Assembly (NCBI GenBank): GCA_001790315.1
Contig: MGCE01000196.1
Location: forward strand, 1 to 12,012
DNA length: 12,012 bases
Direction: 5' to 3'
Source: Candidatus Rokubacteria bacterium RIFCSPLOWO2_02_FULL_72_37
GTDB taxonomy: Bacteria; Methylomirabilota; Methylomirabilia; Rokubacteriales; CSP1-6
Shown: positions 1 through 5,965 of the stretch, piece after piece
Position numbering within the stretch: position 1 is the first letter of the stretch
Layout: each line of letters opens with the position of its first letter
Notes under the pieces: model-generated
Told to the model about the DNA's origin: nothing
Database searches by the model: none
What the model saw: only the letters and a program-made list of their open reading frames with translations
Program-made: the position numbers and the translations under genes

Positions 1-1
1 G

Positions 2-196
2 GGCGCCGAGAAGTGCACGGCGTGCCACACGAAGATCTTCAAGATGAAGAAGGGGCAGACCGGGAAGCTCTCCATGGACGTTATGAAGAAGGGCCAGCAG
101 TGCGGCGCCTGTCACGATGGCAAGACGAAGGTCGGCACTGCCGTGGTCTTCACCGTGGACGACAAGGCGAACTGCGAAAAGTGTCATAAGAAGTAG
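2..196 (+). CDS. Triheme c7-type cytochrome, 3' part only
   Basis: This is the C-terminal 64 residues of a small periplasmic electron carrier; the 5' end lies outside the window. Three CXXCH heme-attachment motifs are visible in frame: CTACH, CGACH (in the longer string CGACHDGKT) and a C-terminal CEKCH followed by two lysines and the stop. Spacing and sequence match the c(7)-type triheme family, small bis-histidine cytochromes proposed to shuttle electrons in the periplasm. It is a clear paralogue of the complete triheme gene at 975-1355, which shares the CGACHDGKT core and the C-terminal CxxCHK. A strong hairpin follows the stop, so this gene probably ends its own transcription unit. The missing N-terminus should hold the signal peptide and the FSHxxH axial histidines seen in the paralogue. 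The family call is firm; the specific partner is unknown. Confidence 0.9.
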   Translation, partial: GAEKCTACHTKIFKMKKGQTGKLSMDVMKKGQQCGACHDGKTKVGTAVVFTVDDKANCEKCHKK

Positions 197-221
197 CTGC
201 TGCCGTCGCCCGTCCTCTCGC

Positions 222-253
222 ATCGCCGGGTGCCGAGAACGGCACCCGGCGAT
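222..253 (+). terminator. Perfect 13-bp hairpin, likely terminator
   Basis: ATCGCCGGGTGCC (222-234) is perfectly complementary to GGCACCCGGCGAT (241-253) around a six-base loop. It begins 25 bases after the stop of the partial triheme gene. There is no long T-tract after it, only mixed GTATGTTCG, so it may be an imperfect intrinsic terminator or an mRNA 3'-end stabiliser. The rest of the gap to 364 holds a small dyad, GTCTG-N5-CAGAC (275-289), and no convincing -35/-10 pair. Confidence 0.65.
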
Positions 254-363
254 CGTATGTTCGCGTCCAGGGGAGTCTGCGCCACAGACATGCGACGACC
301 GAGATCAGGCTTTTCTCCGGGTGATCCCCCGCCCCGTTGCCGCTACACTGTTCGCCGGTCGCC

Positions 364-978
364 ATGAGGCCCGCAGGGATCGCTTCGTGTCTGCTCGCGG
401 GCGCGCTCCTCGTCGCAGCGCCAGCGCCGGCGCAAGCGCCGGGCGACGCCGCGCGCGGACGCGGGCTGTTCGCGGGCAAGCACTGTGCGCGCTGTCACCG
501 GCCGAGCGGTCAGCCGGGCGCCGGGCCCGCGCTCGGGCAGCTTCGCCGGCCTCAGGGCGCCTACGAGCTGGCCGGACGCCTCTGGAACCACGCGCCGGCG
601 ATGTTCACGGCCCTCACGCAGGAGCGGCTCGACTGGCCCACGATCAGCGCCGCCGAGATGGGCGACCTGATGGCCTATCTCCACGCCGATCCGCGGCGGG
701 ATCCCGCGCCGGACCTCGGGAAGGGCCAGCTCGCGCTGGTCGGCAAGGGGTGCCTCAAGTGCCACAGCTTCAGGCGCGAGGGTGGCCGGGTCGGTCCCGA
801 CCTCGCCGCGCAGCGCGCGAGCTACGCGCCCCCGGCGACATGGGCGGCGACGATGTGGGGGCACACGCCCCGCATGGCCGCCGCCGCGATCCAGCGCGGC
901 GTGCTGTACCCGCGCTTCTCGGGACACGAGATGGTCAACCTCATCGGCTTTCTCCGTAGCGGCGCGGGGGCGCCGTGA
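364..978 (+). CDS. Diheme class I cytochrome c
   Basis: This is a periplasmic electron carrier of 204 residues. An N-terminal Sec signal peptide (about residues 1-25, ending near APAQA) precedes two cytochrome c domains in tandem. The hemes attach at CARCH (41-45) and CLKCH (130-134). Each domain has a matching downstream element with a candidate axial methionine: WNHAPAM (Met80) and WGHTPRM (Met171), which indicates a duplicated monoheme fold with His/Met ligation and therefore fairly high potentials. I chose the ATG at 364 because it places the signal peptide at the N-terminus; an upstream in-frame TTG at 337 would add nine non-signal residues. No strong ribosome binding site is visible. 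The stop overlaps the GTG of the next gene by 4 bp, so it opens the six-gene cytochrome operon. It may link low-potential multihemes to a terminal reductase; this role is inferred. Confidence 0.88.
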   Translation: MRPAGIASCLLAGALLVAAPAPAQAPGDAARGRGLFAGKHCARCHRPSGQPGAGPALGQLRRPQGAYELAGRLWNHAPAMFTALTQERLDWPTISAAEMGDLMAYLHADPRRDPAPDLGKGQLALVGKGCLKCHSFRREGGRVGPDLAAQRASYAPPATWAATMWGHTPRMAAAAIQRGVLYPRFSGHEMVNLIGFLRSGAGAP

Positions 979-1355
979 GCCCTCGGGGCACGGGCGTGGC
1001 CGGGCGACGCGCGGGCGTGGCGGGTCGTGCGGGCGCGGCCGCCGTGGCGCTCGCGTTGCTGGCCGGCAGCGCGACCGCCGCCGAGATGACGCCGCCGAAG
1101 GACTTCGCGATCCCGAGGGCCGAGAGCAGTCCGGGCGGGGTGACCTTCAGCCACGCCAGGCACATGGCGAGGGTCGGGCGATGCAGCGCGTGCCACATGA
1201 GAGACGTCAAGATGAAGCGGGGCGCGTCGGGCCCGATGACGATGGCGGCGCTCGAGCAGGGCAGGCTCTGCGGCGCCTGTCACGACGGCAAGACCAGCGC
1301 GGGCGGGAGCGTCGTCTTTTCGCTCGACCAGTGTGACGCGTGCCACAAGGACTGA
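975..1355 (+). CDS. Triheme c7-type periplasmic cytochrome
   Basis: This is a 126-residue small multiheme electron shuttle. A hydrophobic signal peptide (about residues 19-36, ending ATAA) follows an unusually long Arg/Gly-rich N-terminus, so a GTG at 996 or 1017 could be the true start; 975 is preferred because its GTGA overlap with the upstream stop suggests translational coupling. Three CXXCH motifs are seen: CSACH (70-74), CGACH (99-103) and CDACH (120-124). FSHARH (59-63... His60 and His63) supplies candidate axial ligands, as is typical of the c(7)-type triheme family. It is paralogous to the partial gene at the window start, and the two copies flank the diheme gene. Its last heme motif overlaps in a second frame with the start of the 13-heme gene. 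It is expected to be soluble and periplasmic, passing electrons between membrane-bound multihemes and reductases. Confidence 0.92.
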   Translation: MSPRGTGVAGRRAGVAGRAGAAAVALALLAGSATAAEMTPPKDFAIPRAESSPGGVTFSHARHMARVGRCSACHMRDVKMKRGASGPMTMAALEQGRLCGACHDGKTSAGGSVVFSLDQCDACHKD

Positions 1356-2728
1356 CGCGCGTCCTCGGCGGCATCGTCGTCCTCGGCGGCCTGCTCGTCG
1401 GTGCCGCGATCGTCTCTGCCGCCGACGCGCCGACGGCCGACGAGTGCCTGGCCTGTCACGCCGAGCGCGGCCTCAAGCGCGAGAAGCGCGAGCCGGGGCG
1501 CCCCGACGCGCTCTTCGTCGACCACGCGGCGCTGAAGGCCTCCGCGCACGGCGGACTCGAGTGTGTCGCCTGCCACAGCACGGCCACGGCGCCCCACGAG
1601 CGGCTGCCGCGCGTGCGCTGCACCGACTGCCACGACACGGTGCCGGCGGTGCTCGCCGAGGGCGCGCACGGGAACCGCCGCGCGAAGGCGCGCGCGGCGG
1701 CGCCGACCTGCACGTCCTGCCACGGCACGCACGACGTCCGGCCCGTGGCCGCGATCACCATCGACATCTGCGCGACGTGCCACGTGCCCCAGGTGAGCCA
1801 GTACCGGAAGAGCATCCACGGCAAGTCGCGCGGACGCGGCGACTCCGAGGCGGCGACCTGCCGCTCGTGCCACGGCGCGGCCCACGGCGTCCTGGCGAAA
1901 TCGGACTCCCGCGCGCCGACGTACCACCTGAACCTGCCCAGGACCTGCGCGACGTGTCACGCCGATCCCGAGCTGGCGAAGCGCCACAACATCGCCGTCG
2001 GCGCCGTCTACCAGCTCTACATGGACTCGATCCACGGCCGCGCGGTCAGCCGGAGCGGCCTGCTCGTCGCCGCGAACTGCTCCGACTGTCACGGGGCGCA
2101 CGACATCGAGCCGCGCACCGAGCCGACCTCGCGCGTGTTCCGCGCGAGCGTCCCGGCCACCTGCGGCGCCTGCCACGCGGGCGTCCAGAAGGACTACGTG
2201 CAGTCGATCCACGGACGGGAGGCGGCGCGCGGCAATGCGGGTGCGCCGGTCTGCACGGACTGCCACTCGGCGCACCAGATCCGCCGCACCGAGGCCGCGC
2301 CCTGGCAGCTCGACGTCATCCGCGAGTGCGGCACCTGCCACGCGGAGTCGCTCCGCACGTACCGCGACACGTTCCACGGCAAGGTCACGGCGCTCGGGTT
2401 CGCGCGCGTCGCCAAGTGCGCCGACTGCCACGGCTCGCACACGATCCAGCCGGCGTCGGACCCGCGCTCGGCGGTCTCGCCCGCGCGGATCGTCACCACG
2501 TGCCGTCAGTGCCACCCCGACGCCACGCGGAAGTTCACCGAGTTCCAGCCCCATGCCGACCCGACGAACAGCGCGCGGTTCCCCGGGCTCTACTACTCGT
2601 GGCTCTTCATGACGCTGCTGCTCGTGGGCACGTTCAGCTTCTTCGGCCTCCACACGCTGCTCTGGCTGCCGCGCTCGTTCGCCGAGCGCCTGGGCCGGAG
2701 AGGCGCGAACCCCCCGGAGGAGTCGTGA
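1340..2728 (+). CDS. 13-heme cytochrome c with C-terminal membrane anchor
   Basis: This 462-residue multiheme cytochrome has an N-terminal signal/anchor (about 5-28), 13 CXXCH motifs and one C-terminal membrane helix (about 419-444) followed by a positively charged tail, so the hemes face the periplasm. Heme cysteines begin at residues 36, 75, 94, 124, 144, 174, 203, 247, 275, 305, 330, 360 and 388. They form six two-heme repeats of the type CxxCH ... (Y)xxx(S/T)xHG ... CxxCHxxH plus a single last heme next to the anchor. The HG histidines (for example in SIHG and TFHG) are candidate distal ligands. The GTG at 1340 is the only ATG/GTG/TTG start downstream of an in-frame stop at 1334 that keeps the signal sequence; it overlaps the previous gene by 16 bp. 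The following cytochrome b gene overlaps by 4 bp, which suggests one membrane complex resembling Cbc-type quinol oxidoreductases. No CXXCK catalytic motif is present, so an electron-transfer role is likelier than catalysis. Confidence 0.9.
   Translation: MPQGLTRVLGGIVVLGGLLVGAAIVSAADAPTADECLACHAERGLKREKREPGRPDALFVDHAALKASAHGGLECVACHSTATAPHERLPRVRCTDCHDTVPAVLAEGAHGNRRAKARAAAPTCTSCHGTHDVRPVAAITIDICATCHVPQVSQYRKSIHGKSRGRGDSEAATCRSCHGAAHGVLAKSDSRAPTYHLNLPRTCATCHADPELAKRHNIAVGAVYQLYMDSIHGRAVSRSGLLVAANCSDCHGAHDIEPRTEPTSRVFRASVPATCGACHAGVQKDYVQSIHGREAARGNAGAPVCTDCHSAHQIRRTEAAPWQLDVIRECGTCHAESLRTYRDTFHGKVTALGFARVAKCADCHGSHTIQPASDPRSAVSPARIVTTCRQCHPDATRKFTEFQPHADPTNSARFPGLYYSWLFMTLLLVGTFSFFGLHTLLWLPRSFAERLGRRGANPPEES
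2716..2720 (+). promoter_or_regulatory. Ribosome binding site of the cytochrome b gene
   Basis: GGAGG lies four bases before the GTG at 2725, inside the end of the 13-heme gene. It fixes the GTG start even though the reading frame is open further upstream. Confidence 0.7.
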
Positions 2729-3549
2729 GCGCCGACGGTCGCTACTATTTCCGCTTCAACCTCTACCACCGCATCCTGCACGGGATGGTGATCGTGAGCT
2801 TCCTCGGCCTCGCGCTGACCGGGCTCCCGCTCAAGTTCTCGCACACCGGCTGGGGCTCGTGGCTCTCGCACGCGCTCGGCGGGCCGTTCACCACCGGCTA
2901 CCTGCACCGTCTCTTCGCGGTCGTCACCTTCCTCTACCTCGGCCTGCACCTCGGTTACGTCGTGCGGCTCGTCCTCAAGCGACGGCCGGGGATCTTCTGG
3001 GGCCCGGACTCGATGGTCCCGCAGCCGCACGACCTCGTGCAGTTCTACCAGCACGTCCGGTACTTCCTCGGGCTCGGCCCGCGGCCGCGGTTCGGGCGGT
3101 GGGCGTACTGGGAGAAGTTCGACTACTGGGCGGTCTTCTGGGGCATATCCATCATCGGCGGGTCCGGGCTGCTCCTCTGGTTCCCGACGTTCTTCGCCCA
3201 CTACCTGTACCTGCCCGGCTGGATCTTCAACATCGCCATCATCGTCCACAGCGACGAGGCGCTCCTGGCGGTGGGCTTCATCTTCACGATCCACTTCTTC
3301 AACGGCCACCTCCGTCCCGAGAAGTTTCCGATGGACCCGGTCATCTTCACCGGCCGCGTGTCGGAGGAGGAGTGGCGCCACGAGCATCCCGCCGAGTACG
3401 AGCGGCTCGTGCGCGAGGGGCGCCTCGCTGAGGTCGCCGCCGACCCGCCGCCGCTCTGGATGCGCAACTTCTCGCGGGTGGTGGGATTCAGCTCGCTGGC
3501 GATCGGGATCATCCTCGTGTGGTTGATCATCGCGACGGCCCTCAGATGA
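2725..3549 (+). CDS. Cytochrome b (b/b6-like) membrane subunit
   Basis: This 274-residue integral membrane protein resembles the di-heme cytochrome b subunits of formate dehydrogenases, Ni-Fe hydrogenases and Cbc complexes. Hydrophobic helices are seen at about 20-38, 57-80, 135-155, 165-190 and 252-271. Histidines able to bind b-hemes sit in or near them: His15 and His19 in NLYHRILHG, His61, His75, His175 and His190. The expected role is exchange of electrons between the quinone pool and the neighbouring c-hemes. The start is set by a GGAGG four bases before the GTG and by the GTGA overlap with the 13-heme gene; the stop forms an ATGA overlap with the NapC-like gene. The 13-heme protein's membrane helix and this subunit probably pack together. 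The family is well supported; the direction of electron flow (quinol oxidation rather than quinone reduction) is inferred from context. Confidence 0.88.
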   Translation: MSADGRYYFRFNLYHRILHGMVIVSFLGLALTGLPLKFSHTGWGSWLSHALGGPFTTGYLHRLFAVVTFLYLGLHLGYVVRLVLKRRPGIFWGPDSMVPQPHDLVQFYQHVRYFLGLGPRPRFGRWAYWEKFDYWAVFWGISIIGGSGLLLWFPTFFAHYLYLPGWIFNIAIIVHSDEALLAVGFIFTIHFFNGHLRPEKFPMDPVIFTGRVSEEEWRHEHPAEYERLVREGRLAEVAADPPPLWMRNFSRVVGFSSLAIGIILVWLIIATALR

Positions 3550-4487
3550 GCCCGGGAGAGCGCGTGGACGAACCACCGGCCCCGTCGCGGCGCAGCCGCC
3601 GCGGTGTCGCGCTCATCGTCGTCGTGGGCCTGGTCTTGGTCGTAGGCACCGCGGCGGGCGCCGGGCTCTGGCATCTCAGCACCAGCCCGCTGCTGTGCAA
3701 CTCCTGCCACATCATGAAGCCCTACGTGGAGGCGTGGCGGACCTCCAAGCACAACAAGGTGGCCTGCGTGCAGTGCCACTACCCGCCAGGTTTCCGCGAC
3801 ACGATCTGGGTCAAGTACCAGGCGCTCGCCCAGGTGGTGAAGTGGGCGACGCAGACGTACAGCTCGAAGCCGTTCGCGGAGGTGGAGGACGGCAGCTGTC
3901 TCCGGTCGGGCTGCCACGACCGGCGACTGCTCCAGGGCAAGGTCACGTTCAAGCGCGGGATCATCTTCGACCACCGGCCCCACCTCGAGGGCGTCCGCCG
4001 CGGACGGCAGCTCCGGTGCACGAGCTGTCACTCGCAGATCGTCGTCGGCACGCACATCGAGGTCACGGAGGAAACCTGCTTCCTCTGCCACTTCAAGGGT
4101 CTCAAGACGGCACGCGAGATCCACCCGATCGCCGGCTGCACGGGCTGCCACCAGGCACCGAAGGGCGACGTCAAGGTCGGCTCGCTCACCTTCGACCACG
4201 CGGAGGTCGCGCGCCGCGGCGTGGCATGCCAGAGCTGCCACCTGAACGTCGTCCAGGGCGAGGGCGAGGCACCACGCGAGCGCTGCTTCACGTGCCACAA
4301 CCAGCCGGAGAAGCTCGAGCGCTATCCGGACACGCCGTTCATCCACGATTTCCACGTGGCCGGCCACAACATCGAATGCCTCCGCTGTCACACCCCCATC
4401 AAGCACCGCCTGCCGCCGCTGATCGGCGTCCCGACCGCGGCGACGTCCGCGGGCGTGACGCTGGCGGCGGCACAGGGGCGCCGATGA
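3546..4487 (+). CDS. NapC/NirT-type membrane-anchored nine-heme cytochrome
   Basis: This 313-residue protein has a cytoplasmic basic N-terminus, one membrane helix (about 20-42) and a periplasmic multiheme domain. The region from SPLLCNSCH through VQCHYPPGF (48-83) is the hallmark of NapC/NirT/NrfH quinol dehydrogenases. Eight CXXCH motifs start at Cys51, 74, 158, 178, 198, 228, 247 and 278. A ninth site at 118-124 (CLRSGCH) has four residues between the cysteines, a CX4CH variant known from some c3-type cytochromes. Standard NapC and NrfH carry four hemes, so this is an extended version with a c3-like C-terminal half containing several FDH/HxxH ligand candidates. I chose the ATG at 3546 for its ATGA overlap; an upstream in-frame GTG at 3519 would lie inside the cytochrome b gene. 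It is expected to take electrons from quinol and pass them to the nine-heme partner or to NapB. Confidence 0.9.
   Translation: MSPGERVDEPPAPSRRSRRGVALIVVVGLVLVVGTAAGAGLWHLSTSPLLCNSCHIMKPYVEAWRTSKHNKVACVQCHYPPGFRDTIWVKYQALAQVVKWATQTYSSKPFAEVEDGSCLRSGCHDRRLLQGKVTFKRGIIFDHRPHLEGVRRGRQLRCTSCHSQIVVGTHIEVTEETCFLCHFKGLKTAREIHPIAGCTGCHQAPKGDVKVGSLTFDHAEVARRGVACQSCHLNVVQGEGEAPRERCFTCHNQPEKLERYPDTPFIHDFHVAGHNIECLRCHTPIKHRLPPLIGVPTAATSAGVTLAAAQGRR
3897..3917 (+). other. Non-canonical CX4CH heme-binding motif
   Basis: These codons give CLRSGCH (residues 118-124 of the NapC-like protein). Both cysteines and the histidine are present with four intervening residues. CX4CH sites bind heme in some tetraheme c3 cytochromes, so a ninth heme is plausible. 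Confidence 0.75.
4474..4478 (+). promoter_or_regulatory. Ribosome binding site of the nine-heme gene
   Basis: AGGGG lies five bases before the ATG at 4484, within the 3' end of the NapC-like gene. It supports the ATG at 4484 over the long open frame upstream, which is only an out-of-frame reading of the NapC-like gene. Confidence 0.6.
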
Positions 4488-5842
4488 GGCGGGCGGCGCT
4501 TCCGGGCGTGCTGCTGGCGGTCACGCTGGCCGTGGGCGGCGCGCAGGCGGCCGAGCCCTCGCGGGGGGCGGAGCAGGGTCCGCCCGCGACGCTCCAGCAT
4601 CCGGGGCTTCACCCGCCCGTCCCCGAGGCGACGACCGCGCCACAGCGCCCCGGCGAGCTCGACTGTCGCGGCTGCCACCAGAAGAAGCACCGCGGCGTCG
4701 TCGAGATGTACCTGGGCATGGGCGGCCACGGCACGCCGATGATCCCGAGTCACATGTTCCAGGTCCGGGTGGAGTGCGTCGCCTGCCACATCGCGCCGAA
4801 GGAGACCGAGCAGGAGCGGATCGGGCTCGTCGGTCAGACGTTCCGGCCGAGCGAGCAGGCGTGCCTCAACTGCCACGGCGCCAAGTACCGCGGGATGCTC
4901 CACCAGTGGACGGACACCCTCGAGCGGATGGGCGCCGTGCTCACGCCGAAGCTCCAGGCCGTGCACGACGCCATCGCCCGCGCCGACGCCGGCAGCCCCA
5001 AGCTCGCGCGCGCGCGCAAGCTCACGGCGGACGCCGAGTACAACATCCGCTTCGTCGTCTTCGCCCGGGGCGTCCACAACGTCTTCTACGCCGCGGATCT
5101 CCTCAAGCTCGCCAACGGCTGGCTCGACGAGGCGGTCGCGCTGCTGGGGCGGACACCGGTCGGGGGCGACGATCAGCTCGTGCGCGGCGGGTACTGCGCG
5201 GTCCTGTGCCACAAGGCGGCCGGCGTCACGCAGACGGAGACCGTGCGGTTCGGGCGCGTGACCGTGCCGCACGTCCGCCACGTGAGCGAGTTCGGCGCGA
5301 CGTGCACCTCCTGCCACTCGGCGGAAAAGCACAAGGCGGTCACCGCGACGGCGGCGACGTGCGCCTCGTGCCACCACAGCCCGCTGAACGAGCGCTGCGA
5401 GGGCTGCCACCGCGAGCAGAGCGCGTTCTACCGCGGGACGGCGCAGGTCACGCTCGCGAAGGTCGCTCCCAATCTCATGGCCGCGGCGGTCCCCTGCACC
5501 GGCTGTCACGACTGGTCGAAGAAGCCCTCGCGTGCGGCGCTCGCCGAGGCCTGCCGCGGCTGCCACGAGCCGCAGTACACCACGATCCTGCCCGAGTGGA
5601 CCGGCGGGTTCCGCGGAGAGGTGCGCAAGACCGCCGAGGCGGTCAGCCGGGCCGAGGTCGCGCTCGCGCGCGCCCGCCGCGGCGGCCGCAGGGCCGCGGA
5701 GGCGGACGCGCTGCTCAGGAGCGCCCAGGAAGCCCTCGCGCTCGTGCGGAAGGGCGGGGCCGCCCACAACCCGCTCGCCGCGGGGGCGCTCCTCTCCGCT
5801 GCGCGTGACACCGCGGTGCAGGCCGCGGCGCGCGCCCGCTAG
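4484..5842 (+). CDS. Nine-heme periplasmic cytochrome with internal duplication
   Basis: This 452-residue protein has a Sec signal peptide (about 1-23) and no membrane helix after it. Eight CXXCH motifs start at Cys61, 98, 127, 274, 293, 305, 338 and 357. A ninth site, CAVLCH (238-243), is CX3CH. The protein is built as a duplication: three hemes plus a helical domain (about 61-222), a middle block of three hemes (238-297), then again three hemes plus a helical domain (305-452). From the third heme of each half onward the copies align at a constant offset of 230 residues, including Cys127/357, Trp142/372 and the HN of GVHN (198) and AHNP (428). A helical segment with GVHN-Y-LL resembles that of the NrfA/octaheme-reductase superfamily, but no CXXCK motif is seen, so catalysis is not supported. 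It closes the six-gene operon with an ATGA overlap and is probably a periplasmic electron conduit. The exact family is not recognised. Confidence 0.87.
   Translation: MRRAALPGVLLAVTLAVGGAQAAEPSRGAEQGPPATLQHPGLHPPVPEATTAPQRPGELDCRGCHQKKHRGVVEMYLGMGGHGTPMIPSHMFQVRVECVACHIAPKETEQERIGLVGQTFRPSEQACLNCHGAKYRGMLHQWTDTLERMGAVLTPKLQAVHDAIARADAGSPKLARARKLTADAEYNIRFVVFARGVHNVFYAADLLKLANGWLDEAVALLGRTPVGGDDQLVRGGYCAVLCHKAAGVTQTETVRFGRVTVPHVRHVSEFGATCTSCHSAEKHKAVTATAATCASCHHSPLNERCEGCHREQSAFYRGTAQVTLAKVAPNLMAAAVPCTGCHDWSKKPSRAALAEACRGCHEPQYTTILPEWTGGFRGEVRKTAEAVSRAEVALARARRGGRRAAEADALLRSAQEALALVRKGGAAHNPLAAGALLSAARDTAVQAAARAR
4859..5149 (+). repeat. Duplicated heme-helical domain, copy 1 (residues 126-222)
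   Basis: Protein-level repeat within the nine-heme cytochrome. It starts at ACLNCH and ends after the GVHN...ADLL helices. It matches copy 2 at 5549-5839 with a fixed 230-residue offset and no net gap by eye. Confidence 0.75.
5549..5839 (+). repeat. Duplicated heme-helical domain, copy 2 (residues 356-452)
   Basis: Second copy of the domain at 4859-5149. It starts at ACRGCH, then Y..IL.EW, and ends with AHNP...ALL helices rich in Ala and Arg. It is more diverged and more Ala/Arg-rich than copy 1. Confidence 0.75.
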
Positions 5843-5949
5843 TCGCCTTATAGCGCGAACCGACCCGTCCACCGGCACTGGGGCGTTCGCCCGGTTGCGG
5901 CTGGCGGGCGGCCGCGGTAGCGTGGGCGCGATCGGCGCTGCGTCCCGCC

Positions 5950-5957
5950 GGAGGAGG
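5950..5957 (+). promoter_or_regulatory. Ribosome binding site of napA
   Basis: GGAGGAGG lies eight bases before the ATG at 5966, a strong Shine-Dalgarno match that fixes the napA start. The 123-base gap between the cytochrome operon and napA shows no clear terminator or consensus promoter; a TTATAG near 5847 is the only AT-rich patch. Confidence 0.8.
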
Positions 5958-5965
5958 CCCGAGCG

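Noticed and set aside
275..289. GTCTG-N5-CAGAC dyad upstream of the cytochrome operon
   Set aside because: The arms are only five bases, there is a single copy and no promoter beside it, so chance is a sufficient explanation.
1280..2653. Long antisense open frame opposite the 13-heme gene
   Set aside because: Composition is that of a GC-rich shadow, whereas the + strand carries 13 regularly spaced CXXCH motifs, a signal sequence and a membrane helix.
1333..3549. Single 738-residue reading frame suggesting a fusion ending in cytochrome b
   Set aside because: The first 460 or so residues are an out-of-frame reading of the 13-heme gene. The GGAGG and GTG at 2725 mark the true cytochrome b start.
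3695..4483. Apparent N-terminal extension of the nine-heme gene
   Set aside because: It is an out-of-frame reading of the NapC-like gene. A ribosome binding site and a signal peptide place the start at 4484.
4484..5842. Possible NrfA, hydroxylamine oxidoreductase or octaheme reductase
   Set aside because: No CXXCK or other catalytic heme motif is present; all nine sites end in CH. The similarity is confined to the helical HN segment.
5843..5965. Gap before napA considered as a promoter with FNR, NarL or sigma-54 sites
   Set aside because: No FNR box, no GTAGYCC half-site and no GG-N10-GC element with context was found. napA may be transcribed by read-through or from an unrecognised promoter.
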